From positions 12,584,184-12,648,183 of the forward strand of contig CM040746.1 of assembly GCA_022829145.1 (NCBI GenBank): DNA of 64,000 nt, in the 5' to 3' direction. The notes below the pieces were generated by a model. The model saw only the letters and a list, made by a program, of their open reading frames with translations. It had not been told where the DNA came from and did not search any database. The DNA comes from Albula goreensis (Eukaryota; Chordata; Actinopteri; Albuliformes; Albulidae). Positions within the stretch are counted from its first letter, which is position 1. Every line of letters starts with the position of its first letter. A program made the position numbers and the translations under genes. This document shows, in pieces, positions 42,580 through 56,587 of the stretch.

Positions 42580-42850
42580 CAGTCAACCGCTACCAGTTTA
42601 CATGCGTCCAATGACAACATTCTTTTCTATGGTGACCTGTCGTCGCAAGGAGGCTGGTACTTGAATTCCACCTGGTGCTGAACGGGTCTTCCCCAGGTGC
42701 CCTCTGGGATGGCGGTTTAGGGCTCACGGTGACAGAATGACAGCCGCACACAGACAACTGAAGGCCCTCGCGCCTCATCACCCGCACGTCACATCTTAGG
42801 CCTCCCGCACGTCACGCGTTGTCCCCAACGCCAAGGGGATTTGGTATGAT
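42580..42850. promoter_or_regulatory. isolated CpG-rich patch with a 12-bp direct repeat
   Basis: CCCGCACGTCAC occurs at 42781-42792 and again at 42804-42815, each containing an ACGTCA bZIP-type core, within about 270 bp of CpG-rich sequence surrounded by AT-rich intron. It may be an internal regulatory element or a small methylation-free island. Confidence 0.35.
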
Positions 42851-43479
42851 GCACCATTCCACAAAAATTTCACCTCATCTCTAATGAAAATTTATGCCCT
42901 CCCAAACCCCTCCCCTCCCTCACCTCCAGCCTTAAAGGAAGTTTGGGAGGGGGTAGAGCAGCAGTTTTCTAAACCTACAGAGGATTTTTTTTTTTGGGGG
43001 GGGGCATAGACATCGGGGTCAAAAAGACCACATGAATTATTTATAACCAAAACATCTTCTCTATTTGCAAATTGTTCAAAAAGTACAGTAACAAAATGTA
43101 TCATTGCCATGCTTTTGGCGAAGAGATATAATTCTCAGGCTTTGAAATTCAATTTGCCCACAAACAATTAAAAGTGTAGAATTGGAGGCATATCTCTGAA
43201 GAAATATGCACTTAAAACATGACTGCTTAATGAATAGGAACCTCATTAAAACGACTTGTTCACTTTCCTCCCAGTTTTATTTCTGCCTTACTTGGTTTCA
43301 CATTGCATCAGAGAACAAAATCAATGGCATTTGCTCAACATACAAAAGAAATGGAATCCCTGAACTGCTTTTATTGAGTAATTAAACACCCATTACTGTC
43401 CCGGTAAGTTCACAAGGAAACAGTGCAGCGATTAATAGCCTAATCATGCAATACATCTATATCATTTTGTTTAACATTT

Positions 43480-43481
<2 letters not shown>

Positions 43482-43553
<72 letters not shown>
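43482..43553. repeat. (TA)36 microsatellite
   Basis: 72 bp of perfect alternating TA, self-complementary and therefore able to extrude as a cruciform. The longest TA tract in the window. Confidence 0.98.
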
Positions 43554-43559
<6 letters not shown>

Positions 43560-43934
43560 CATAACTGTATTTATGTTATCAAATTTAGCGACAAGCTTAA
43601 GTGAAAGCAGTCATCACAAAACAGCACAATGGACCATGTCTCACATTGCTCCTAAAATGAACCGAGAAATGAAGAAAAGCAAATTAATATCTTCATGATA
43701 AAGCCTGAGATTCAATAGTTTAACCAAATAGATTTTGAGAGAACTATCAATGATAAAAAGGAATAACACAATTTTTAAGACAACCAAAGATTTTTGCCAT
43801 AACTGAAACTGTAAACATGTAAATTCCGCATCAACTGGGAATCTGCATTACTGAATGCAAGATGATTCATTAACAAAATCTAATATGTAAATCAAGGCAA
43901 AACCAGCCAAACTATAAAACATGCACAATGGAGG

Positions 43935-43936
<2 letters not shown>

Positions 43937-43998
<62 letters not shown>
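43937..43998. repeat. (AC)n microsatellite, 62 bp
   Basis: A perfect AC array followed by T9 and G3; 384 bp from the (TA)36 array. Confidence 0.97.
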
Positions 43999-44000
<2 letters not shown>

Positions 44001-45026
44001 TTTTTTTGGGTAACAGCAGGAATTAAACATGTTTTCTCAAAGGCCTATAGTTCATGTAACTATAGTTCCATGAAGGTCTGAAATGTATTTTTACTGTATC
44101 CCGCTTGGTCAGAGCGAAGGATGAAAAATGCACAAAGCCACTCAACATTCCAACTGATTTTTTTAAATTAAGTTAAATAATAAGTAGGTTTTTTTTTATA
44201 ATGACATGTAATATTTAATACTGTTTTTGAGTGGTGTGGAGCACAACATGGCTGCCAATATATCCCCCAGAAAACAATAAAGTCACACTCACATTTAAAA
44301 CAGACTAATAATGTGGGAAAATGTAGCATTTGAAATTGAAAAGATTTGGCCAGTAAAACATGTCTTCATATAGTTATTTACAAACTTAAAATACCCTAGT
44401 TCAGTGAAAACTGGTCAATATGATCTAGTCACTGATCAAAGGGAATTCTCACCACACAGAGTTGTGAAGTCTTAGAAATGTTCATGGAATTGGACGCTGA
44501 GAATGCCGAGTAGGTTTAAAGTCAGATGTACTGAAACACAAAAATACAATTCATTTAAAACATACTTTAGATTACTACCAGTCAGATATAATTTAAATAG
44601 TTCTATCAATTCTTGAGCTGCCTGGAGATTTTGTATGCTTTACAATATCATGTAACTTTTTGAGTTTCTATTTGAAGAACTACTTTTAAGTTTGGCAGTG
44701 CAGTGATGTGTTGTTAGCACCTTCATTTAAACTAGTTTTGTTTTGGTACAGTAGACTGAAGATTATGAGGCTGCTCTGCTCCCCAAACCTCTTACCCCAG
44801 AGCTACAGGCCAACACTGTAGTCTCTGTATGGGGCAAGCTGGGTAACATACACTCTCCAAACCATACTCAGCCATGCAAATGAAAATGGTTGACAAGCCA
44901 GCTGCCAACTCATGTTAAATGATAACTGAAGTTAGTGGCAGTCAATGAGTATTTCAAACAAATACAGTTTAACATATAGTTTAACTCATACTATAGGAGT
45001 TAGCCTTCTTCATTGAACAATATGCA

Positions 45027-45034
<8 letters not shown>

Positions 45035-45059
<25 letters not shown>
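45035..45059. repeat. A25 homopolymer
   Basis: An uninterrupted A run. Confidence 0.9.
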
Positions 45060-45065
<6 letters not shown>

Positions 45066-46686
45066 ACACAAGGGATTACATTGTGGATACACCTTTATAT
45101 TAGACTGACAATGCACTATTAATGAATTAGTGCCTGTAAATGTACAGGCATTACTGTCCACTGCACCACACACGTTCATGCATTGGGGATTTTGTAGATT
45201 ATATGGATCTTAGCTTCTAATGCTTATCATTTAAAATGGTTTAAAATAATCCAATTACAGGGTTAAATATTTTGTGTGATTTTCATGGCTAGCTATAACA
45301 CAGAGCTAATGTAACAGACAGACAAAAGAAGCTGACATTTCTTTAACCAAATAACCTACACACACTGTATGCAAGACAAGTGTGTAAAACTTATCATATG
45401 CAATTTTTTTTTTTGACATAGTTCACAAAGTCATGGAAGGAAGTTATGCAGAAAGATTACTTTAACACATGTAATGCGATTTACCATGTTTGAAAGAAAC
45501 TTTGTGAAAGTAACTGAAGTTTCAAAAAAAAAAAAAAAAGTGTATTAACAGAAATGCAACTGATGAAATGATGGCTAAAGAGGCCACAATGTATAGCATG
45601 GACATTTTACACTGCAATTTTTGAAATTTTTAGGGCCAAAAGTGATAGCTGGGCTATATCTTGCACGAACGACCTTGTTAGGTAACAAACATTACAGTGG
45701 ATGAACTATTCATACAGAAGCAGTCTTATGCAGTTGTTGGGTATCACTGTACATATAACTATGACCAGCTAAACTATGAACACACTTACTGTCATCTTGC
45801 TTGCTTTATGTTAACTTTAGGTTAAAGTTAGTGACTCGCTGCATCTGATACACACCTGTCTGGAAAATTGATCTGCTATTGTTAGCACTAGCTATCTAAT
45901 GATGTAGCTAATGTTACATTTCCAGATGTTTGAGGTAGTTTTGTTCTTATTTTCATATACAGCAAGACACCGAACCAGGTTATTATTATATTAATAACAG
46001 TACAATGAATAAAATCTTTTGAATGTTGTTCAACATAACTGTCCAACTGTTAGTGGAACATTTAAATGGTAACGTATGCTATTTTAGCAAAATAAGCACA
46101 AAAAACCCCAGTAATTAACTGATTTCCCAACCATATCTGTGTTTACTTTCTCCTTTGAAGTAGCAACAGACAGAATGATCGAGAAGACAGTGTTACGTGT
46201 CACTGGAGAGTCACTGAAGTGTGCTTATACCTTTTGCAAATAAAGACAGCAGCTAACATGAAGCAATATTAGAATGCACTTGATCATGCTATGATTTATG
46301 TTGAACGACAGTCAATCAGATTATAAAACTAGACTTAATTTCTGTCAAACAACCTCTGAAACAGTTAGCAGTAACCTAAACTAAGGTCAAGACTCCTCCC
46401 AAACACAGAAAATTCCTCAGTTACAGCTGTTTATGGCTGGACTAATTTACATAATTACTCTTAGTTCATTATTGGCAAACAGTGAAATGATAATATAAGA
46501 AAATACTTGGGGTGCACATGCAAAACAAGCACCGTTACCTGGTATTGCAGTAAACCGACCACTACGTGCAATTGCAAGGCAGACCTACATGGACAAGTGT
46601 GTTAGACTGCGATACACCAGTTTTACCAATTATTACAAGGTATGTTAAGTCTGAAGGTCAAAATGCAAGCTGTTGTGCAGAATCTG

Positions 46687-46710
46687 TTTTTTTTTTTTTT
46701 TTTTTTTTTT
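46687..46710. repeat. T24 homopolymer
   Basis: An uninterrupted T run. Confidence 0.9.
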
Positions 46711-49700
46711 CATGTCCCATTGTAGCAGAAAAAAGGTACACCACACCATTTTCAAGCATAATGCCATATAATTGACACGATACATCCTGAAAAAACCGTC
46801 AGTAGAAAATCCTACATACATGAAAACATACAAAGATTAACCTTCAATCTTTGTAGCTACATTGCGTGGCATGTGTAGTTTAGCCAAGATGAACTAAATA
46901 AATATATTGTTGACTTTTTTCAGGACAGCAGATCAAAGTCAATGGGAGAATGTAGCAAGTTGCTCTGCACCAGTTATTTTAGAATGTGCAATGACATCAT
47001 TAATCCCTGAAGCGATTTCATGATAATGAGCACAAAAGAGGTGTCAACCCTCATAAAGCCTTGAAACCTCCAGGATAATGCTGCACCCTTTATGAAGACA
47101 ATCTTTTTTTCACTTTTAAATTAATCTTATTCCATGTGGACACCTGGTAGAGCCGTCAAATAGGCCACACACACAACACAAGCAAGCTCAATGCTGTCCA
47201 TTTCACAGCAAAGTAGTCAATCAGAAATACTTAGCACACATCCCTAGAACAAAAACTCAGGGGGGAAGAGTGAGCCACCTCCAGTGGGAGATCACTGACG
47301 TAATCTAAAGACTTGTGTCTATAACACGATCACAACATGAAGTGATGTGATCCATGCTAATGGAATGAAAGCAGCTTCCAAAATTGTACAATGAAACCAT
47401 TTTTCACATGGCCCTCAGTGCAAAATGAAAACTTTGGTGTTGTGTTTTTCTGAGAAAAGCTTGGCTAAAAGTTGCTGCATCTTTTCTATTCTTCCTTGTA
47501 TGTCATGGAAATGGTCATGTGTAGAGATGACCAGGTATTTCCATTTACTTAAAAAAAAAAATATTAAAAAATTAACTGAGAAACACATTGCTGGTTCTCA
47601 TCTTAACGCTTTCTGTTGTAAAGTCTCAAACTGTTAGTATTAATGATTGAGTGCCATTATCAGAGGCAGACGTGTTCTGTTGGATTATCGAGCATGGTAC
47701 CAGGCAAACTGCAGTGATTTTCTCGCAGCCTCTGTTTGTCATGGTGAATCATGACTCAGACAGTTGATATGACTGGTTTAACTGATAAAACCTATTTTCT
47801 ACTGGAGGTCTCTCGAAAATGTTGCTTTTTTACAGGTATAAATCAGTATGGCGCAGACCTGCACACATCCACTAATCTTAACATGAAAAGAATGTGTTGG
47901 TCTAATAAGCAGTGTCAACTATCAGCCGTTCTAGATTATTTCAAGATCTGTGCTGCTCCCACTTTGAACTGATGCTAATGAACAAGCAGTATGTCTTTGT
48001 AAGGAAGAGTTTTCTTGGCATGAGTTTGAGCACAACAGGAGATGTTCGCCATTGTGTCTGCAGAATTGGATAAAATGTAATAAGAATTCCTCTGTCCCCA
48101 AAATTACCTTTAAACCTTGCTGAATTGTACTTAGCATAAAAGTGAGATATTAGAAACCCGAGTGTAAAACAAATACTACTGAGCAGCACGGCACGGAAGC
48201 AAACTCAAAAAATACATGTTTCTAAAGAGGACCCTCATTATGTAGCAGCTTCAGGCTTAGTTTTAACCAAACTGGTTATGCTTTTGTGGATAAAAACAGG
48301 GTCATGTATGGCTTACTTTCTAGAGGGATAGACAGAGATTTGTTGCAGGACCCAAAAAAGTAGAATATGCCCCCAAACCCCAGGGAATGTTAATTAGAAT
48401 CTGGTTCTGCTGAAGTTTAGAAATACAAAAACACATGATAAATTCATCAAGCATCATTTGAGCGCAATTACCTTTCAAAGCCACGCAAATGTAGTTTTTC
48501 CCCTCCATGCAGCAAACTGCTAATGAATATTAAATACAAAAAAATGCACCCACAAAAAGCATTGCTACTATACTCTCATTTCCCAAAGGCCTAAGAGACT
48601 TAAATGTTAGATTGCTTGCAAAATTCACTCTGTAACAAAAAGCAATTGTTACTCTATTTTTAAGACCTGGGCTTTACTCTAAAAACACAAAAGCCACATT
48701 TGCCCAACTCACAAAATACTGCTGTGCACAATCCCCCCTTTGTTTGAAAGCATTTATCATTGTTGAGGCGACAATATGGCATCTCGCTAATTCTTCTTTA
48801 ACGTGAATGCTCCATTCAGTCATTTCAACGAGCCCCATTGCCCACACTTTTTTCCATATTGACAACAATATTCAGCATGACTTTCTTGGCAGTTTCCCCG
48901 AAAGTAACAAAAGGAAGGGAAAAAAATCTTTTGTCACTGACACTGACAGCTTGGAAAGCAGGCGATTTTTGAAACTGCAACTTTCAGAAAACACATGTCA
49001 CAGCTCCAACATGGGGAAGTAAAAACAGAACCAACGACATGAAAAAAAGGATATTTTGCATTTTGTTCCAAGAAAGGCAGAGTCCGCATATTTACACTAC
49101 ATCTGTCTACTTCAATACCACAGCAATTTTCAGCTGTATTACAACTCCACAAAAAAACTTTACAGGGACACCCTTAAGTGTGTGGTGGTAATCTGCAGGA
49201 CAGCGGTATCCAGGGTGGATGAACTACGTACAGTTTTGTTTGTTTTTAACCACTAAAATCTGGTTGCCTGCACTTCACTGAATACTACTTCACATCACTC
49301 TCAAATTTAATCTAGCACTCCCCCACTTATAAAAAAAGAATTGCTCTTAATTTTTAAATTGGAAAATGTAAATGAAATACCTCTCTTTAGCATACAAGTA
49401 TTAATTTACATACTGTACTGAAGGGTGATTTGTTCAATTAGAATTTCCTTCTTTGATTTTTATCAAAGAAAAATGTGATTTTGAACATTGTTTTTTTTCA
49501 TGTAATACAATGATTATTTTTATGAGTTTATTGGAAGGGAAAATATGTGAAGATTTCTCTTTACCAATTCATGATTCTTTAAGCATTCTTTTTTTGTTTG
49601 TTTTGTCACACAACTTATAAATATGAATAGAACCTTGTGTTTTCAAAGTATTTTTTTTAAATGGAAATACATTGACAATAATTCTGAGCTTGAAATCTTT

Positions 49701-50379
49701 AACTATTAAATACTTTGCAACACAAAAGTCACAAACTAATTTATATTAAACAGTCCTTGAACATCACAGGCAAAGTACAAAACTGAACATGAGGAAATGG
49801 CTCAAACAAAAAAAACTTTGAAACAGGATATGTTTGAAATGCACTTGAAATAGGAAAGGCATGAGAAAGATGAATCGACCGAACTTATCTCTTCAGCTTC
49901 AACACTGGATTTTACAGGTAATCCAGCACACCCAAAATGATAAGTGAAGAGGCAATCTGAAGTCTGCTTCAAAGAAACTATCCTTACATACAAATTCTTC
50001 AGATGACTTCAAGCATCATTGACTGTAAGCTTAAAAGAGGATTCAAATGCATTTAATTAAGATAGTAATGGAAGGCAGTTAAGATCCGGATATGGTTCAA
50101 AAACAACTTAAAGGCTGCCATTTTCAAGGATAAAACACCAGTTTGTAGTGGTACAACTAACATGCCCTGTTACATTATAATAAAAGCCTACCACAAAAAC
50201 AGCTTGACTTAAACAAACCAACAAACAGTCGCATTGATACATTTCTATGTTTATATGACAAATACGTGGTGACACATCTGAGTGCAATAGGAAGAGTTCC
50301 CTCAGAAGGCAGGCTGGGAGTGTTACAATTGCAGTCTAAAGCCGTCAGTCTGGCGGTGGCAGGGTAAAATTATAGTTAT

Positions 50380-50960
50380 GTGTCCCCATCATTAGCAGCC
50401 AATTCGGCTCATCTGACAGCCAGCGGCCGACGGGCTGGCGCGGGTGGAAGGCCGCACTTAGGCTGCTTCCCCACGTCAGTGCGGATGGCGGATCGCCGCC
50501 TCCTAGGGGCCGGCCCCGCTTTCGTCACTCTGATCACATGGCCGCCTGTTCCTGACACCTCACAGCTCCGTGGCGCTTTACCAACATTCTCACCCCCCAA
50601 AGCCCCAACACCACCCCCTTCCCCTTTCTTCCACCCGCTTTCAAAACTGATGTTCTCCCAGGTACCCAAGGTTCCCTCCGTCGATCCCTGGCCTTCTGCC
50701 AGCCTGTCAAAACACATGGCTTTGCAAAGGCAGAACAAACGGACGGACCACCAATGCCGCACGTCTTATGCGACCGTCCTCCTAATTAGGTTCCGAGGTT
50801 CTATCATGTGATCTTTAGGAGAACATCAAAATATCAATTTGTGACAATTAGCCGCTAAAAGCGATGACTCAATTTATCATTCCAGAAGGATTTTCATGAA
50901 AAAAGCAGCTAAAAGGTTTCACAGCTTTCATATTACAGTAAATGAATGCAAGCTGTCTTG
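50380..50960. promoter_or_regulatory. CpG-rich patch followed by homeobox-site-rich block
   Basis: 50400-50560 is dense in CpG (CCAGCGGCCGACGGGCTGGC, GGATGGCGGATCGCCGCC) with a YY1-like ATGGCGG. 50770-50960 then has CTCCTAATTAGGTTC and GTGACAATTAGCCGC. The pair looks like a CpG-rich enhancer or cryptic promoter. A 143-codon plus frame and a 117-codon minus frame overlap here, but neither shows a known domain. Confidence 0.4.
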
Positions 50961-51649
50961 CATATCAATGTACAATTTTACCCAGACACTAATTTCAATA
51001 TTTTAATTAAAATTGTAAGGTCTCATTTGCCAATACAATATAGCAGTTAAAGAGCGTTCACATTCATTGTGAAGATCTTCAGAAGGAGGTTTTTTTTAAG
51101 TTCAAGTCAGAATTAATAGTATTTAACCTCTTCGATCTTTTCATCTATATCAGATATCTTCTAAAAGCTGAGGGGAAAAATCAGATCATTTCTGTTGATG
51201 CTGATCTTGGACCCTTCGTACTTTCTGTAAGAAACTCAAATTTACCACAAGTAGCAGAGAACACAGATATCAAAAAGATAACAGATACTTATATACAGGC
51301 AAGAAAAATATTTGGCTCTATGCCATAAAATTGGTTTAAAATCTTATAGGTTTCAAAGTCATAGGGAGAAACATACATGCTAACAGAATGAATAAATTCT
51401 TATGGAAGGCTAATTGTTACTGTGGTGGGGGTTAAAGGTGGATTGGCTGGCGATATATGGGGTGCTATGGGGTGCTGTGGTATATTCTCCCAAGCTGGCG
51501 TCTGGTAAGCCTTTCTCGAGTATAGAAATGTGGTCGACAACAGGCTTTCATCAAGCTTGAGCATGCTGGCTATCAGGGACACATGCTGTGCACTGAAAGT
51601 GCACAGGTGGAGTAGCAATACAGGCCAAAGTTTACTTCCAAGATGCCGC

Positions 51650-51665
51650 AAAAAAAAAAAAAAAA
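51650..51665. repeat. A16 homopolymer
   Basis: An uninterrupted A run. Confidence 0.85.
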
Positions 51666-52065
51666 CAATCACTGAAAGTCTTGTCAAAAACAGAGCATTA
51701 AGAATTCTGACTTCCTCTTACCCCAACATAACAAAAACACCCTTGATTTTATATTCGGAATATAGCATTTGTCAAAGTCAGATAGGCAACCCTCATACAA
51801 TATGCCTGCATGTTTGCTCATATTTTATATTAATTTGCACCCTGCGCAGCATTCTGTTATGAATATCGCGAGCGTATTTACATCAACGCTCTTGTGAGGG
51901 AGGTCACGGTTTGTAATAATTATTTTCATTTCAAAATGTTTTGAAAACATTTAACAGATCTGACAAGTTTTCATTACAAATGCTGTCAGGGAAGAAAAGA
52001 AAAAAACTGCCTTCTCTCCGACTCTTCTTTTACTGCATGCACAGTGCACGTCTTTGCTCTCCTTG

Positions 52066-52068
<3 letters not shown>

Positions 52069-52124
<56 letters not shown>
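52069..52124. repeat. (GA)28 microsatellite
   Basis: 56 bp of perfect GA, a (UC)n tract in the fign transcript. Confidence 0.97.
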
Positions 52125-52126
<2 letters not shown>

Positions 52127-55100
52127 CTATCATAATAGCCAATAGGAATCAAAAGGTTAGACCGTCTAATTAAAATGTAAACAATGTAATGAAGACATCA
52201 GTGTTTTAGGCAAATGTGTCTCTCTCTGCCACTTGGGGTATGATAATTACTGAAGCAAATCTAGGAACGCTCATGAATTCCCTACAAATCCAGATTAAAA
52301 GCATTACTGCAAACCTAGTTTCTTACACTAGGGGATTGTCTATTCTAACCAATCCCCAGTAGGCACAGAGCAGCCTGAGCTCTTTAATAGTATGAAGACA
52401 ACGATAGGGAAGGAGGAGATAGAACAAAACCTACAGTTCATTGTTTGAAATTGTAAGGGGAAAAAAGGGGCTTGCAGACACAAAGAAACACTCTTTTTCC
52501 CCCCAAATCATTTAAATTACTTGTATGACATACACGGCCTGAATTTAACAACCAGCGAAATTCAAAAGCGTTTTGGGCTGCCCATCAGTCATGCTCTGCT
52601 GAGTATGCCATACAGAAAACATTATTATTATTGTTTAATGATCAAAATCTATTTTGCATACCTGTTTTAAGTCATGTGACAATATACATTAGGGTAATAT
52701 GAACTCCTTGATAAAGCCACACTGGAATTCTACATGTTATATTGCACATCATATACTTCCAAACTGTTTGTACATGTAAAGACTATGGAAGAGGTACATT
52801 TTATTCCTTACAAATCATGAAAAAAACATACTTTAGTACATTATTTTATTTGATTATATACACATGAGAGTACACTCTCCTCTACAGTTATTTCCATATC
52901 TTTATTATTAAATGGAATGATACTCAGCTAATAATACAGTAGATATTCAGTGTCCAAAAAGTAATTGTGTCCAAACAGTTTTTATTCCCATACCATGTTT
53001 AATTAAATCTTTTCTATGACTGGAAAAAAAATGGTTCTGTTGAAAAATTGTCTCAATTACGTCTTGAAACAATGTGTAAAATAATATTTGGATCTGAATG
53101 CATACAGCTATGCTTAGCCATTCACAAACTGAAATCATTTGACAAAGTCATAAACCTTTTTACCTGGCAGTTTGTGATACACACAAATACAGTGATTCTA
53201 TAAAGAGTTTAAACTATGAAGGAAGAGTTGCTAGCCCACATTGTGTCTAAGCCATGCCCCTACAACCTTCCAATCTGTATTTTGCACTTAAATGGACCAA
53301 TATAGGTGTCTTCTACTGCAAAATATGCTAGAAATTTGCTCTGTGCGATTTCAAGACAGTCGTCTTACAATTTGCAAAAAAATATAACTATACTCAGACA
53401 TTGTCCTCGGCCCTTGACTTAACATTATATATCAGATGTGCTTTTAGACATTTTAATACTCCCCACTTTCCACACCTTTAATTTGGTGGTATTAAAATTT
53501 CCAGTGATGTTGTAACTGAACCGTGAATAAATGGGACTGAAGGCACAAGGTGAAGCTATCATTCCACTGAAAATGAGTCAATGTGCATCTCACATGGATG
53601 CTCAGGATTCCTTCAAACCATACCCGAACTTGAACGTTTACTCTAGATCTTCAAAATGCAGTATTTACCTAAACAGCAAAAATTACAGGAGACATGTTCA
53701 ATTAACACACCAAAGAATTGTATGGAGTTTGCAATCAAAGTTGTGGAAATTCATTTACAGCACCATCAATTTCTGTGTGCATGGGCTTCCATGAACACCA
53801 GCGCACTTAAATGCATAACTGAACAATCAAGGCCATACCACATCAGACAGGCAGACCATGCAACAGGAAGTAAGACACATGGCAACGGTGAAGGACTTAA
53901 GGAAAAAAGGTATACATTGTGCTTAAATTCAATGCTTTGATAAAGAAGCCCAATCAAGTTTATCACTGCATTTTGTGTACAAGTGCCTACAACAGGCCCA
54001 CAATAAATTGTTGATCGGTTTTACTGCGAAAACTCCCCTGAAGTTTACTCAGGTGAGAAATTACACTCTCTTAGCTTCATAAGCTAGGTCATATTGATCT
54101 AATGTTAGAGAGGACATCTACAGTACACAATAAATGCAATCTGTACTGATCTAATATGCGGTATTTATTGAATGCTTCAACAACTCCATTCCTGTTTTTG
54201 TGAAAAAAAAAATTAATAAATAAATACTAAATCTAACAAAAAAGACCTAACCTTAGTTTTTAAACATAACCTTAGTTTCTCCTCACATATTCAAACACTC
54301 AAAAGAATATATCGAATTGCATTTATGAATTTTCAAAGCTTACATTCAGCATACGAGTTGTTCTGTTTTCTTCCTTTTTACTGTGTAAAAACATGCCCAT
54401 GGAATGGGTTCTATTTGGCCACAAAGCTCAATTTTCTCACCCAGGGACCAAGAAATCTATAGTAAATAAAATCATGATGAGCGCGCATCCTTTCAACAGT
54501 AGGGTCCTGCATGTGTCCATTAACAAGCCAAAAGGAATCCTGAATAACTCCTGTAATTTCAATATTCCATCTCTTCACTTGGACCTGGAGCATGACTTAT
54601 TTCATGGATTACATTTAATTGACTATTCACACAGTACCAGAGCCAGAGAGGGCGATGCACATTTCGGCCTTGACTCAGAGTGTTAACTACAACAAAAATC
54701 AAATGACTTTTTTTGTAGATTTTGAAGAGTGTGGACTTCTTTTAACCATTTGTAGATTGTTTACTTTCTGTCATTTCTAACTTTTCAATTCCCCAAAGAT
54801 GGGCATCTGATAAATAACATACTGGTACAACTAGAAAAGCAAAAGAAATTCAGATTCAAAAGATTATTTCACCAATTCCAACAGTGAACCATCATAACAA
54901 AAAAGCAATGTATACAAGATGGAACAATTTCACAGCAAGTGAAATTAGCCTCTTGGCCTCACCTTGAACTACAACGCATGTTTAAGTTTCTGCTCTGTGA
55001 CATTGAGAAGGTAGTACAATGAGTTTAGCACCACAATTAAAAGAGGAAATACAATTCTTTTCATTTTGATTGTTTATTTTTTGGAAAGTGAGCAAATTCA

Positions 55101-55554
55101 GTTTTGTTCTGTAAAATTGATGTCATGACTCCCAAAATTTCCAAAAAAGAAACATTTTATACATTCAGGTGGTAGTTATATCTAATGCCTCAAATGCTCT
55201 CTTCAACATTTTTCTAACAAAAGTCATCTTGCTGCAAACCAGATATGAAAAAGGGGTTTTTGACACAAATGTGCAAGTGCTATTTCAAACACAACACTAG
55301 CCCATGATGCAGAGATACACCCCACAGCCTGGAATCTAATTCTGAGCGAGCCCCATCTGCTTTGACTGTGGGTAGGGTGGGGTCCTACAGGGTGAATATA
55401 GCTGGCCTCAGCACTGCCTGTAGAAGGAGCATTTCAGCTGGCAGGGTATTCCCTACCTCAGCTAACGGACAGCAACTGCACTTTCCACAGAAGTGATCAT
55501 GAACATAAACTGGGGCATCTACAATCACAAACAGGCATTCCAAAACCTGGACAT

Positions 55555-55586
55555 AAATATACTCATTCATAAATATACTCATTCAT
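55555..55586. repeat. perfect 16-bp tandem duplication
   Basis: The unit AAATATACTCATTCAT occurs twice without mismatch, then a short (AT)n. Confidence 0.9.
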
Positions 55587-55773
55587 ATATATATATAAGC
55601 TTGTCCATTGCATTTTCACAATTTTCTTCCAATTTTATATATTTAAATGAGGGTGTGGTATATTTTATATATTAAATAGGTGCAGTGATAAAAATGCGTC
55701 AATTTATGTGTTTGACTGGCACAGTGCATGAGGACTCGGGTGCTCGTCGATGTACCCTGCTCATTCATCCCCA

Positions 55774-55790
55774 AGCAGCAGGGGGCGCTA
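55774..55790 (+). promoter_or_regulatory. CTCF-like motif in intron 2
   Basis: AGCAGCAGGGGGCGCTA is a near-ideal CTCF core (YAGGGGGCGCT). The surrounding 100 bp (55720-55830) is more GC-rich than the flanking intron. Orientation is plus, opposite to the motif at 11.56 kb. Confidence 0.5.
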
Positions 55791-56565
55791 CGCAGCACCA
55801 TGCTGGTGAGCCCACCTGAAGAATACATATTGGTCACCCTGTTTAGCTAGCTTGTAGGCTAACTTAAAACAGGTTTTTTAATACATGAAGTTACACTCCC
55901 AAAAATAAAAATGCATGCTCTTGCAACTCAAAAATGTGAAATAAAGAGCTCTGACAAAACACCCGACTGAAATATTGGCTACATCTTGCAGACTCCCTAC
56001 AAGTACACAAATCTTTGATTTGTGCCATCCCAGCCTAAAATTTAATATGGACCATCACAAGCCAAAATGACCATATGTATTCCTGAAATGCCAATGAACA
56101 CTACATTTGAAAATCAGTATTAAAACATTTTAATAATCTTTGTCAATTTTTTCCACTTTCCCAAAAGCTTCTTTTGGGGCTTTAAGACTTTAGTTGAGAG
56201 AAAACGCCAGGAAAGAAAAATCTGATAGTGTATCAGCAACTATAAAAACACAACATAAACACGGCTTCCTCCAAAGCTTCATCCAAAATGAATAAAGACA
56301 TAGCGCAAGCATTTATGGATACATGCATCTACCCATAAATCTACACTTATCTTTGAATGTATTGCTAATGTACTGAATATATGTTTTTCCCCCTGCAAAA
56401 AGGCCGTTGGTGAATTGTATTCATTGTAGTTGCGAACTAAACAGTTCCCGAATAAGTTGGACCTATTTTCTCAAGCAGCTCCAATATATCAGGGCAGTAA
56501 TTACAGAAGCACAAATGGTTTGTAGAAACCTCACACCAGACATGGCTAATGGACATATATGGAGG

Positions 56566-56587
56566 TTTTTTTTTTTTTTTTTTTTTT
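56566..56587. repeat. T22 homopolymer
   Basis: An uninterrupted T run; a GGGGTGGG- and GA-rich tract follows at 56660-56930. Confidence 0.85.

Larger units (their letters stand above)
43999..50370. other. intron 2 segment, AT-rich, no genes
   Basis: Contains A25 and T24 runs and many short open frames without recognisable content. No enhancer-like block stands out clearly. Confidence 0.3.

Noticed and set aside
50380-50811. 143-codon plus-strand frame in the CpG-rich patch
   Set aside because: No recognisable domain, an equally open minus frame over the same bases, and composition explained by local GC content.
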